Part shown: positions 1 through 7,956 of the stretch, piece by piece
Layout: the number at the start of each line of letters is the position of its first letter
How positions within the stretch are numbered: the first letter of the stretch is position 1
DNA from: Falciphora oryzae
Lineage: Eukaryota; Ascomycota; Sordariomycetes; Magnaporthales; Magnaporthaceae
Direction: 5' to 3'
DNA length: 15,097 nucleotides
Assembly (NCBI GenBank): GCA_000733355.1
Contig: JNVV01000114.1
Location: 1,800-16,896 of the forward strand
Position numbers and translations under genes: made by a program
The notes under the pieces: generated by a model
Seen by the model: the letters and a program-made list of their open reading frames with translations, nothing else
The model's database searches: none
Told to the model about the DNA's origin: nothing

Positions 1-1277
1 TAGCGGCTGCTTGCTTTTCTTGTGTAGCCACCGTAAGCCCCGTATATCTATAGGGGAGGTAAGCCGGGCGGGTGCACGCCGGAAGGAGTCCGGCTGTCCT
101 TTGCAGCGAGGTTGTAAGCCTGCCGGGCAGGCCTGCCCTAGGCCCCCGGGCGTTGAAAATCGGCTTGGCCGCTGCGGCCAGGGGGTGATCCTCCGGAACC
201 GTCTTTATGCGGGCCGCAAAACGGAGGCGGGCTTGTTCCGACTGTATTGTAGTTAGCTAGGAAAGATCACAATTGCGGAATGAAATTGGCGTGTTGGATG
301 CATGGTGTTAAAAATTGGGGTGGCCGGAAGTGGGGGGTGGCGCAAAACAGGGGTCTTGACTTAGCTTTGGTCCCGCCATCCCGCCAGCTTCAGCTTCAGA
401 ATGTAACTTTCCGTAGCTGGAGCAGCCACTATGTTTTTTGCCTAGAGATTCCTGCTTAGGCAGCCCATAAAGCTACCCAGAACTTTGTCAAGTGCCCCTC
501 CATTTTCACGAGCAAGACAGAACAGATTCAGCCAAGTGAAATGTGACAATTAAACACGTGGCGCGACGGGATTCGGCGGGGTTGTGTTGCCCTCACGTAT
601 CACAAAACCGCCTGATCTACATAGTGGGGAGTGTCCGTTCATATACCCCGTGATTTTCCTGTTGTTCGATCACCTCCTTAATCGCTGTGCTCGGTCGCGA
701 TCACTTCAATCGGTGTTCCTCTGTATCTTATCTGGGATTATATGACCAGTTCCATTCTTGTCCGGGAATATCCGGGGTTGCGGGGTCAATCCCCTTCCCC
801 CGCCCAATTGTCTGTTCCGACAATGCCCTCCCAAAACGCCTTCAACAGTCCACTACGCCTAAACGAGAAAGTGACAAACCCCCCCGGGCCCCGGGCGAAG
901 GTTGTCTCTTTCTAAAGCAGGGTAACTTTAAGGTAAATACGTCTCAAGGGATCGAGACATTTCGGTCGCCATTGTCGGTATAGTCGCACCATAATCGCTG
1001 CGGAATGCATCAACCCAAAGTTGGAAACGAAATATATCGGAAGAAGCTCGCGCAGCGGTCTGCCAACAAAAAGGATACAACGCCGGAACCAGCGAAGGCC
1101 AACGTTCGGGCCGTTTATCACAACGGCGGGGTATGCCATGTGGGGCGACGCAAGGCCTTTTAAGCTTATGGATTTCGGGCATACTGGGCCTCGTAGGGAC
1201 TGTGGTTTAAGACAACCTTATATCGTTTCGAGATTTTGTCGCTCAGCCCTTCCTCCGGGCCGCCTGCGCATAGATAT
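1..1277. other. No recognisable gene; GC-rich left part
   Basis: No reading frame here resembles a protein family I know. The first ~250 bases are clearly GC-rich and free of TA-rich decay, unlike the sequence after ~270. The open frame at 11-256 on the plus strand has an arginine/glycine-rich, low-information translation and looks like noncoding GC-rich DNA. It could be the untranslated end of a mobile element that begins outside the window, but no terminal repeat or duplication can be seen to prove this. From 600 to 1277 the short open frames on both strands overlap each other and show no motif. Confidence 0.4.
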
Positions 1278-2235
1278 TTAAAAGTCAGCAGACTTCCGAG
1301 GTGAATGAAGACGTGTACTGATACTGCCGCACTCACGCATAAATACATCGACGAAGTCAAACAGGACCAGCAGCCACGTACCGAGCGCCATGATCTGCCC
1401 GAACATCCACACCGTGGCTTTGTTCGCCTTGCCGGCGCGCATGAGGACGTCCGCACGGTAGGTGTGGAAGATGCCAAGAAACAGCCACATCATGACGCAG
1501 CACACGAACGTGTTGGCCAGCCGGAGACGGTGCTTGTGCCGCTGGAGCCACCTGAAGAGGCGCCGTTGCCAGTTCGGTCGAGCCGTGCCCGGCAGTGGAG
1601 GATCTCTACATGGTACAGCACCGCGTAAAGATACCAGGCGGCGTTGAGGTAGGCGAGGATTGCACCCGCCTAGGCCGCCTTACGCAGCAAGTTGCTGTAA
1701 AAGTCGATATCCTTGCAGTGGTACCACCAGTAGAAGCCCCTCGTTTGGGGGCTCGCCGGCCGGAGCGTGGCCACGTTGAACTTGACCAGGCGACCCTCGT
1801 TCGCGCGCACAAAGGCCGAGGTGCCGGGGAAGAGGCCCAGCACGACGAACCACAGCAATAGGCGCAGGCGTGGTATCTAGCCTCGGCGTCGTTGCATGAG
1901 CCCGCGCTCGATGGAGCATTGGGCGCTGCAGGCCTAGCTTCGAGCCTGCCGCTTGCAAGTGCATATTCGTACGACTCCTTGCTGTGCCCTGGCCACGCGT
2001 GCTGCAGGGATGTCCAGGATCCGACTGAGATGGTGGTGCGGCCTAGGTTAGACCGCCAACCCTCGATGGCAGTACGGGCTTCGGCATGCTTGAGGTTGAA
2101 GAGTTGGTGCCATCGGACGATGTCTTTATACGAGATGTGAGTATCGCCGCCTAGGACGTTTATTATAAGCGCCTCGCAAGCGGCAAAGAGGTCAGGATCT
2201 ATATTCTTTGCTCGAAATCGTGCTATAGCTAGCAA
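1278..2235 (-). pseudogene. Decayed multi-pass membrane protein gene, fungal, unknown function
   Basis: On the minus strand, from about 1876 down to 1278, three hydrophobic-rich pieces follow each other and read as one broken protein. A segment like LLLWFVVLGLF begins near 1866. Next comes an aromatic-rich loop with FYWWYHCKDIDFYSNLL, then a TAG stop at 1670-1672, then the second membrane segment AGAILAYLNAAWYLYAVLY. A frame change near 1560-1590 leads into segment three (VCCVMMWLFLGIFHTY) and four (IMALGTWLLVLFDFVDVFM). The last frame ends with TAA at 1278-1280. Four predicted membrane spans with short charged loops resemble the small hypothetical membrane proteins common in filamentous fungi, but I cannot name the family. 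The frame from 2235 to about 1885 has an ATG and a soluble-looking sequence and may be the original N-terminus; its link to the membrane part is inferred. The stop and the frame change argue for a pseudogene rather than introns. Confidence 0.5.
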
Positions 2236-3400
2236 ACGAAACCAGCAAATTCAATAGGCTATGCAATAAAACAACAGGTTGACTGGAGGGATACGGTATA
2301 ATTATGCGGGCGAGTTGTGCAATCTCCGGTGCAAATGCTAGACGCTTTAGGTGCTCGGCTGGGTGGGGTTTAGCTGTGTGGCTTGGAACCTACCGTAGCC
2401 ACGCACGGTAGAAACGAGTCACCCGGCGAAGGCCGATGTGTGTTGTTTTGAGGTACCGGAGAAAGCTCCTGCGCAAATCGAAATGCCGACATGGCATGCC
2501 CTAACCGCCCACTCGTCCAGAAATAGGGAAGGACAGGTGCCATTCCCGATCCTATTCTGCCAAATAAAAAAAGAAAAAAACCAAGGCACCATTTCGATGG
2601 AAGCGCCTAGATGTAAGCGATATATGGTCAAACGAATGGGACCCAACTCCACTGCCGCCCAGGACGCTGTCGTATCAAATGCGGCCCAGCCAAAAAGGCA
2701 GGTGTCAGCCCATTATGCTACTCCATAAACCGGATATTGCTTATGCAATCCATACGCGTCCGAAGGAGCCGCTAGGAACCAGGGGAAAGATGCTAGGGGC
2801 TCCAATTTAACGTTTGGCAGCTCGGAGCTTGACAAGGTAAACACGCGGGCCGCGAAGATGGCGATTTCATCTGCCCGTGCGATCCGATTCCCCGCCCAGC
2901 TTGATGCCGCCCCCGCCGCCAATATCCATGCATTAATGGCTGTGCCCCGCCCCCGGCTTGATAATTTTGACAAACAAAGCTGGGCAGGCAGGCAAAGGAG
3001 GGGTTTCCTCCATTGCAGTGGCGCTATTGCATCGAATCCCAACAAGCGATAGGAAGTAGGGCCGATCGACGTCCGCTGTTAGAAAGCAGCCCGATGTAAT
3101 ATCACCATCCCGGCTTGTAATGAATTGATATGCAAACCTGGTCCAGGGCAGTCCAGTAAGGTAACGTATTAACTGTTACGTTAAAAACGGCGTCTCCTGC
3201 CAGGGACTGTTGCAGCTAGACGGGCAGCACTTCCTATTTCGTAAAGTGCTTTGATTTACAGTGGTATTACCAGCTGGTGCGTTGCATTCGGTTTGCGAGG
3301 ACGCGTTGCCACTATACCGCTTTATGTAGCTTGGATGTTTGGATAGGAAAGCCGGCAAACCAAAAGGCTTTGAGAGAATAGGGGGACTAAGCCCAACGTT
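2236..3400. other. Gene-free stretch upstream of the secreted-protein gene
   Basis: No convincing coding region. A minus-strand frame at 2713-3045 (110 codons) is open, but its composition is plain and no domain is visible. A short hairpin (TACCGT, eight bases, ACGGTA) lies near 2391-2410. An inverted repeat (TAACGTA, eight bases, TACGTTA) lies at 3162-3183, about 240 bases upstream of the TATA box of the secreted-protein gene. Neither can be tied to a function from sequence alone. Confidence 0.4.
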
Positions 3401-3403
3401 GCG

Positions 3404-3411
3404 TATAAATA
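3404..3411 (+). promoter_or_regulatory. TATA box of the small secreted protein gene
   Basis: TATAAATA lies 127 bases upstream of the start codon. It is followed by a pyrimidine-rich stretch and an A/C-rich leader ending in GCAAACATG, the usual fungal promoter and start-codon layout. This supports the downstream short frame as a real transcribed gene. Confidence 0.55.
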
Positions 3412-3537
3412 CCAAGTTTTTCCAACGTGTTCCAAATGTTATCCCCTCATTTCACCACCAAGCTTCTTATTCAACTCCTCCGGAACTTTCCCTCTTTTAA
3501 TTTTCGCTAACCATAACTACCAGCCACTACCGCAAAC

Positions 3538-3732
3538 ATGCAGTTCAATTTTAGCACCGTCCTCGCCGCCCTGGCCATGGCCTTTTTCGCCTTTGCCCAA
3601 CAGCTTTGTATCGAAAGGGCCCCGGGTACTAGGTGCTCCGGCCAGTACCCCAAGCCGTGCACATTAACTACTGGAACCGGCGGCTTTTTTTTCAGGTGCT
3701 GCCTGGCCTCCGTTACCTGCACCCAGCTATAA
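3538..3732 (+). CDS. Small secreted cysteine-rich protein, candidate effector
   Basis: An intact 64-codon gene. Residues 1-20 (MQFNFSTVLAALAMAFFAFA) form a textbook signal peptide: short polar start, hydrophobic core rich in Ala/Leu/Phe, small residues before a likely cut after Ala20. The mature ~44 residues carry six cysteines at 24, 33, 41, 54, 55 and 61 (spacing C-x8-C-x7-C-x12-CC-x5-C), enough for three disulfides. A Pro/Gly-rich loop and a GTGGFFF stretch come before the cysteine pair. The start is supported by a TATA box 127 bases upstream, a C/T-rich leader and an A at position -3. There is no intron in the frame. Such proteins are secreted into the apoplast or host interface in plant- or insect-associated fungi, or act as antimicrobial peptides. 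I do not recognise the family, so effector is an inference from size, signal peptide, cysteines and the transposon-rich setting. No stops or frameshifts, unlike nearly every neighbour. Confidence 0.8.
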   Translation: MQFNFSTVLAALAMAFFAFAQQLCIERAPGTRCSGQYPKPCTLTTGTGGFFFRCCLASVTCTQL

Positions 3733-3749
3733 GTGCTTAAAGCTTTCTT

Positions 3750-3810
3750 GTAAGTAATTCCATACGGCCAAGGTTTAGCTTTCTTTTCCTAACACTACGT
3801 TAACGAGTAG
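3750..3810 (+). other. Possible intron in the 3' untranslated region
   Basis: GTAAGT at 3750-3755, a CTAAC branch-site motif at 3789-3793 after a T-rich tract, and AG at 3806-3807 or 3809-3810 make a canonical ~60 base fungal intron. It begins 17 bases after the stop codon of the secreted-protein gene, so it would be spliced from the 3' untranslated region. Only these short signals support it. Confidence 0.35.
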
Positions 3811-4125
3811 CATTCCCCAAATGGCTCGAAACCATTTTTGCGGCACAACAACTTGGCGACAACTATAAGGAGGAACATATGTTATAAGGGTAGGCGTTAT
3901 TTGAAATGTTACTCGCGCTAGCTCCTTACCGAAATAAGCAAATTACCTCGGTGTTTAATCTCTCGCAAAGCTTTTATGTTCAAATATTGGTTGCTGTCAA
4001 GCTTGAGATACTATCGTTTATACTTCACCTTGACTTGCCTTTTTCCATAGTTTAGTAAGCTTGGATGTTAACCTTACGGTGAAACGGTTTTCACGGATGA
4101 CGATCCTGCTCCCACATTTCGCCTA

Positions 4126-4290
4126 CTTGTGCGGACTAAAAGCGTCTCGCACGAATCGGCCCTCTGGGGATAAAGTGCGGCGGGGCAATCTGTCGTTTTC
4201 GGGGCAATTTGTCGTTTTTTTGGGACATACTTCCCCATATAAATTAGCAGTGATTTAATGTTCCCTCGCATTAGCACGTGCCACGCCCAT
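4126..4290 (+). repeat. Left inverted arm of the TA-flanked element
   Basis: Matches the right arm (4432-4596) in reverse complement. It is almost identical over the outer ~90 bases, then carries scattered mismatches and small gaps through the ATTAGC and ACGCCC region. Confidence 0.8.
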
Positions 4291-4431
4291 CCGCGGGCAG
4301 CGAGCTCTGTTTAAAGCACAACCAAAGCTAGGCACGCATTTACAAGCCGGCGTGCTTGCGCAAACCGTGTTATTTCGTTAGCTGTGCTTTAGTGAATTAA
4401 TTGCTGCTATTCGTGATGAGGTAGATTTAGT

Positions 4432-4596
4432 TGGGCGGGTTGCGCGCTAAAGCGAGGGTACATTAATGCACGGCTAATTTTGTATGGGAAAAAATGTCCC
4501 AAAAAAACGACAGATTGCCCCGAAAACGACAGATTGCCCCGCCGCACTTTATCCCCAGAGGGCCGATTCGTGCGAGACGCTTTTAGTCCGCACAAG
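4432..4596 (-). repeat. Right inverted arm of the TA-flanked element
   Basis: Reverse complement of the left arm. The outer portion includes the doubled GGGGCAATCTGTCG block. Its outer edge abuts the surviving coding sequence of the NLR-like pseudogene. Confidence 0.8.
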
Positions 4597-6314
4597 TAGC
4601 TCCAAAGTCGAAGCGGCACGAACAAAGTCACGTCGCACCTCTACCTGAACAGTGTCGGTGATCTGCACTACTTCCCTTAGCGCCGCACAACGTCCCGTCG
4701 TGGTGTATAAAACCTTAAGCCGGCTCGCACCCAGTGCCCGCACAATATCTCCCACGTATCCCTCCGCGTTCCGGTCATTTAGCCACTGCAGTCCGTAAAT
4801 GACGCAGAAGACTGTGCGGCATGAGGGTTAGGAGGTCGTCCAGTAGAGCTATAGCAGCGCCCCAAGTTCCAGTCGTCCCGTCCAACTTCTCGAGTCGTAT
4901 CGCGGAGGAGTCCAACGACGCTTGCTACTACCAAACCGCACAGGCAGCTGCCCGACCAGCTGGCGCACGAGTGCGTACGCCAATGCCAACGCCCCTCGCA
5001 TTTCAGGGATGGCACTATCTGGGTTGTCGGCTTCGTGCCGTGTGTGGCGCGGGAGCTTGCAAAAGTACGACACAACGGGGATCCGGTTCATGTCGGCAAG
5101 ATCGACCACTTTGGCGGCGAGCATGGCCAGCGGGTTGTCGAGGTCGTCGGCGGCCATGTAAGGGCTTCAAGCCAGAGCGGGCTCGACTCGTCCGAGGCAG
5201 TCCATTCGCGCAGGCGCCTCAGCGCCGCCGGGTCGACCATCATCGGGCGGAATGAGTCGCTCGGGAGCCGGACGCGGCTGCGGTCAAAAAAGGATTCGCA
5301 GGCTCGAGTGTGGTGGGCCACCTCCCCGGCGGTCCAGTGCGTTATGGTAATAGTTGTTGCGTGATCTTCTGCATCAGCCATCAGCCTTCGAGGCTTGTAG
5401 GCTGCTGCGTTCGGAATCTCAACTAGACGGCCGTTGGCTACCGACGTGCTCGTGGCTTCGAAATATTTCCTTGCCCCCTCCTAAAGCAGCGGATCGAAAC
5501 TCTTGGCCAAGTTCTTGCGCTCAGCACTCAATTGCAAACGCATCTATTCAGCCACCTCCCTGACGATCTGCTGCTTCATGTGCTCCATCTCGGCCCGTCG
5601 CCTCTCCTCCCCTTTAAGCCCGAGTCGACGGTCGTGTTTGGCGTTTCGTGTTTGCTATTCGACAAGCTCACATGTCACGCGCACCTCAGCTCTCCCACTC
5701 TAGGCCGCGATGTGCCCGATTCGCTCGGCCAGACGGCCAGTGCGTGCGACCTCGGCGTCAAAGCGGCGCGAAAGGCTATTACTAAAAGAGTCCAGCAGCC
5801 GCTTCCGCCGCGTCTCCATCATCCGGTCCATAACCCCTGACAGGAACAGGAACACGTGAACATACAGCTCAGCTACGAGCTTAACCATGGCCTCTGTGGG
5901 GTACAGCTGGAGGTCGGCGCCGACTCCGCCAACGTGCTCGCTCTCGCGGCACAGCATGTCGGCGAGGCCCTCGGCGACCAGCTCGTGATTGACGCTCGCG
6001 CGCACAATGGCATTAAGCGAGCCCGCAAAAATCGAGACGTACTCGCTGCCCTCGGGGATAATCTTCAGGTCTTTGTGGCTGTCAAATGTGCTGCAAAACC
6101 GATGGAAAAGCTGCCGAGCCCTACCCAGGCGTCCGCTCTGGCGTTCTTTTGCCAAGTGGCATTCATGTCCCGGACCGTATCGACGACCCCATCCATTGTC
6201 GGCTCGGAATTTCCTAAGCTGAGGCGATCCTCGACGGGGAGGTTGCTTTGGAACCGCTGCCATTTTTCGCGGAGCTTTTCCGACTCGACCGCAATGGTTT
6301 CCGAAATGGGATTT

Positions 6315-6403
6315 CTATTTCCATCATGTTAGGTTAGCGGCTGACCATGGGCACCTGCAAAGGGGAGGAACAAATACCGATCCCCATGTTTTGCAAGTCC
6401 TAC
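6315..6403 (-). other. Possible intron near the 5' end of the NLR-like pseudogene
   Basis: On the minus strand, CAAG|GTAGGA at 6403 and a GCTAACC branch motif (6332-6338) followed by ATAG at 6315 form a canonical 89 base fungal intron. The downstream exon reads directly into the N-terminal frame of the DUF7708 pseudogene. The upstream exon would be cut short by the MITE that begins 25 bases further on, so its start codon cannot be located. Confidence 0.3.
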
Positions 6404-6428
6404 CTTGAAGAACCTCCTCCACGGGTTA

Positions 6429-6657
6429 GGGCCTGTCCTAGACTAACGGTTTTTTGGTTTTTTGGTTTTTTGCTAAATTTTTTCTAAAGATTGAAAGCCT
6501 TGCATTAAAAAGGAAGCATATGAAAAGGATTTGTATTATTTAAAACCGCATCCATATTAATTTGTTTTTGCTATCCTGCCTTTGGTGTTGATATATTTTA
6601 GAAAAAAGTTGAGCAAAAAACCAAAAAACCGAAAAACCGTTAGTCTAGGACAGGCCC
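6429..6657. mobile_element. PIF/Harbinger-type MITE, 229 bp
   Basis: The left end reads GGGCCTGTCCTAGACTAACG at 6429, and the right end, read backwards from 6657, is identical. The inverted ends stay similar for ~56 bases through three tandem GGTTTTTT blocks and GCTAAATTTTTTC / GCTCAACTTTTTTC. TTA lies directly outside both ends (6426-6428 and 6658-6660). A 3 bp TTA duplication with ends beginning GGGCC is characteristic of PIF/Harbinger-derived Tourist-like MITEs. The core is AT-rich and encodes nothing. It sits in the 5' region of the minus-strand NLR-like pseudogene and 357 bases upstream of the AAA-like fragment, so it may have landed in a promoter. Confidence 0.85.
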
Positions 6658-7014
6658 TTAATCTCCAACTGTAACACCACACTTCGCTCTCAGATGCTTC
6701 AGCCTACCTATCCAAGAAATTAGCGCAACTTCATATCCGCACCCAGTTTATTTTGGGGTCAGGCTGGGAACATAGGTGTGGCAGCTCGCTGTATATCATG
6801 CCTGCTAGATTTATCCTTTTCCCTGTTCCCTTGTAGTAAAGCTTTTCATATCTCCCCAGTCAAACACGCTCTGCTCCTTACAATCTCTCCTGCACACGCC
6901 GCCGTTCATACCGCAATTATAGCCCAAATCTCAACTCCTCAAGTGACCCAAGCTATCGACACTAGCATTCATCAGCTTCCAACCAAGCAGGGCGTCAACC
7001 ATAGTTCGCCGAGT

Positions 7015-7566
7015 ATGGACAACCCGGAACTGATAAATTCAGCACAGAATCCCAGTGTATCGACCGCGCCGCTTGGGATAAAGGAGGATTTGTTGGGGGA
7101 TGGGCCTCAGATGCGCTATGTTACCGAGCACAGGAATCGGTTCACGGGGGAGGTTCTGTCACGTTCCGACCGCAAGCTGTTTCCTGACGATCACGGCAAC
7201 GACACGGGCCACCGCGGCAGCTTGCCGTCCTTCGAGCTCGTGAAAATCTACAACGTCCTCGACGTCAAAGACTTTCGCGAACGTCGGTCCGAGAACAATG
7301 GGCTGGGCCCAGCTCTGAACAAAGCAAGCTACAGTCTCCGGATTTACGCTCCCGAGCTCCGCAACGCCCTTCAAACCGTCGTGGAGTATTACCCCCGCCA
7401 GGACCTGGAAGGGGAGAAGATCGAGATCTCGGAACCGTATCCGATCCTGTGCCACCACTACGAAGAACTGGCTGGGCTTGCCGACAAATGTGAATCCGAG
7501 CCCACGGAAGCACTTTGCGTGCGGCAGCGGGACGCAGCGCGTCACATCGTACGGGAGGGCCACTAA
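7015..7566 (+). pseudogene. N-terminal fragment of a fungal AAA-type ATPase (DUF7025-like), truncated
   Basis: An open frame of 183 codons from ATG 7015 to TAA 7564-7566. The frame is open upstream to 6778, but a C/T-rich leader-like stretch there favours the ATG at 7015. Recognisable blocks: RFTGEVL near residue 45, LPSFELVKIYNVLDV near 72, LRIYAPELRNALQTVVEYYP near 113, and ISEPYPILCHHYEELAGLAD near 143. This is the pattern of the DUF7025 domain that precedes the ATPase core in large fungal AAA proteins of several hundred residues: a bound-strand segment, then YP and a HHYEEL helix. The Walker A/B core is entirely missing. At ~7540-7550 the sequence switches to the 3' end of an Argonaute gene in another frame, so the last few residues are foreign. 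If transcribed it could give a short core-less protein. Family call from recalled consensus only. Confidence 0.6.
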
Positions 7567-7756
7567 GGCGGTGAGTGTGTGCACGCCGGCGTACTATGCC
7601 GACGTGGTGTGCGAGCGAGCGAGGTGCTATCTAAGCGAGGGCTTTGAGACGCCGAGCCAGTCGATGGCGGGGTGTGTCGGAGCGGAGCCGGCGGCGATGA
7701 CGAGCGAGGATGTGTTGATCCATGCGAGGTTGAGGGACAGTATGTTTTACATCTGA
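7543..7756 (+). pseudogene. C-terminal fragment of a fungal Argonaute (Piwi-domain tail)
   Basis: About 70 codons in frame 2 ending with TGA at 7754-7756. They begin YGRATKAVSVCTPAYYADVV, continue CERARCYLS, then an acidic/Ser-rich linker, and end DSMFYI. This matches the end of the Piwi domain: animal Argonautes have a Y-x-R-x-T-(R/K)-(A/S)-V-S block followed by PAYYA and an R-A-R-Y-x-L helix, and fungal Argonautes such as QDE-2 types end in a similar hydrophobic MFYI-like tail. The PAYYA segment follows the last catalytic histidine, so none of the catalytic residues are present here. Argonaute is the small-RNA-guided nuclease of RNA silencing. The remainder of the gene (PAZ, MID, most of Piwi) is absent, and the AAA-like fragment lies where it should be. 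The tail shows no stops before its natural end, so the break may be recent, or an intact copy may exist elsewhere. Confidence 0.75.
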
Positions 7757-7956
7757 TTGTTGTATGTACAAGGCAACTATTCCTAAGGAAGCGGCGGCTC
7801 GTTGCAGATAGCGGTAGACCGAATCCCGCGGAAGGCGCATCAGCCAATTGACGACGACATCCTATGCGTCGAGGAGGCTCCCCCTGACCCCCGAGTTCGT
7901 GTGTAGTACGACCCTCGGCATCCCCGCCTGTATTCCCGAGTGACGGCATCCTCAGC

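Larger units (their letters stand above)
4126..4596. mobile_element. TA-flanked MITE-like element with ~150-165 bp inverted arms
   Basis: The left arm starts CTTGTGCGGACTAAAAGCGT at 4126. The reverse complement of the right arm ending at 4596 starts with the same bases. Identity is nearly perfect for the first ~90 bases and clear to about 4290 on the left and 4432 on the right, leaving ~140 bases of core. TA is present immediately outside both ends (4124-4125 and 4597-4598), as expected for a Tc1/mariner-type 2 bp target duplication. Each arm contains two tandem copies of a CGGGGCAATCTGTCGTTTT block. No transposase is encoded, so it would depend on an autonomous relative elsewhere. It lies inside the 3' end of the NLR-like pseudogene, whose coding sequence is recognisable up to the right boundary. 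The superfamily is uncertain; such long arms also occur in Mutator-like elements, which make longer duplications. Confidence 0.8.
4091..6350 (-). pseudogene. Broken DUF7708 + STAND/NACHT-like gene (fungal NLR-like)
   Basis: Read on the minus strand. From ~6305 to ~6110 an N-terminal frame contains SEKLREKWQRFQ. After a frame change near 6110-6125 comes a DUF7708-type helical domain: LKIIPEGSEYVSIFAGSLNA, then VNHELVAEGLADML, then LVAELYVHVFLFLSGVMDRM. A coiled-coil linker (GEERRRAEMEHMKQQIV) follows, then an NTPase-like region: LRRLREWTASDESSPLWLE, then VVDLADMNRIPVVSYFC, LLDDLLTLMP and LKVLYTTTGR. The frame is continuous from ~6110 to ~5160 apart from four TAG stops (5700, 5655, 5544, 5481). 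Frame changes follow near 5160, 4925 and 4815. No Walker A glycine-rich loop is visible between LWLE and the next helix, which I recall also for intact relatives. A 471 bp element interrupts the 3' end; beyond it the frame would run about ten codons to a TGA at 4091-4093. The family is thought to act in fungal self/non-self recognition and cell death. Non-functional here. Confidence 0.72.

Noticed and set aside
2713..3045. Minus-strand 110-codon open frame
   Set aside because: No motif, no promoter or start context, and plain composition; overlapped by other random frames.
5856..6332. Plus-strand 158-codon frame opposite the NLR-like relic
   Set aside because: It mirrors the DUF7708 region, whose minus-strand reading has recognisable conserved blocks.
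6778..7014. Upstream ATG-less extension of the AAA-like frame as coding
   Set aside because: The stretch is C/T-rich like a leader, and the conserved blocks begin only after the ATG at 7015.
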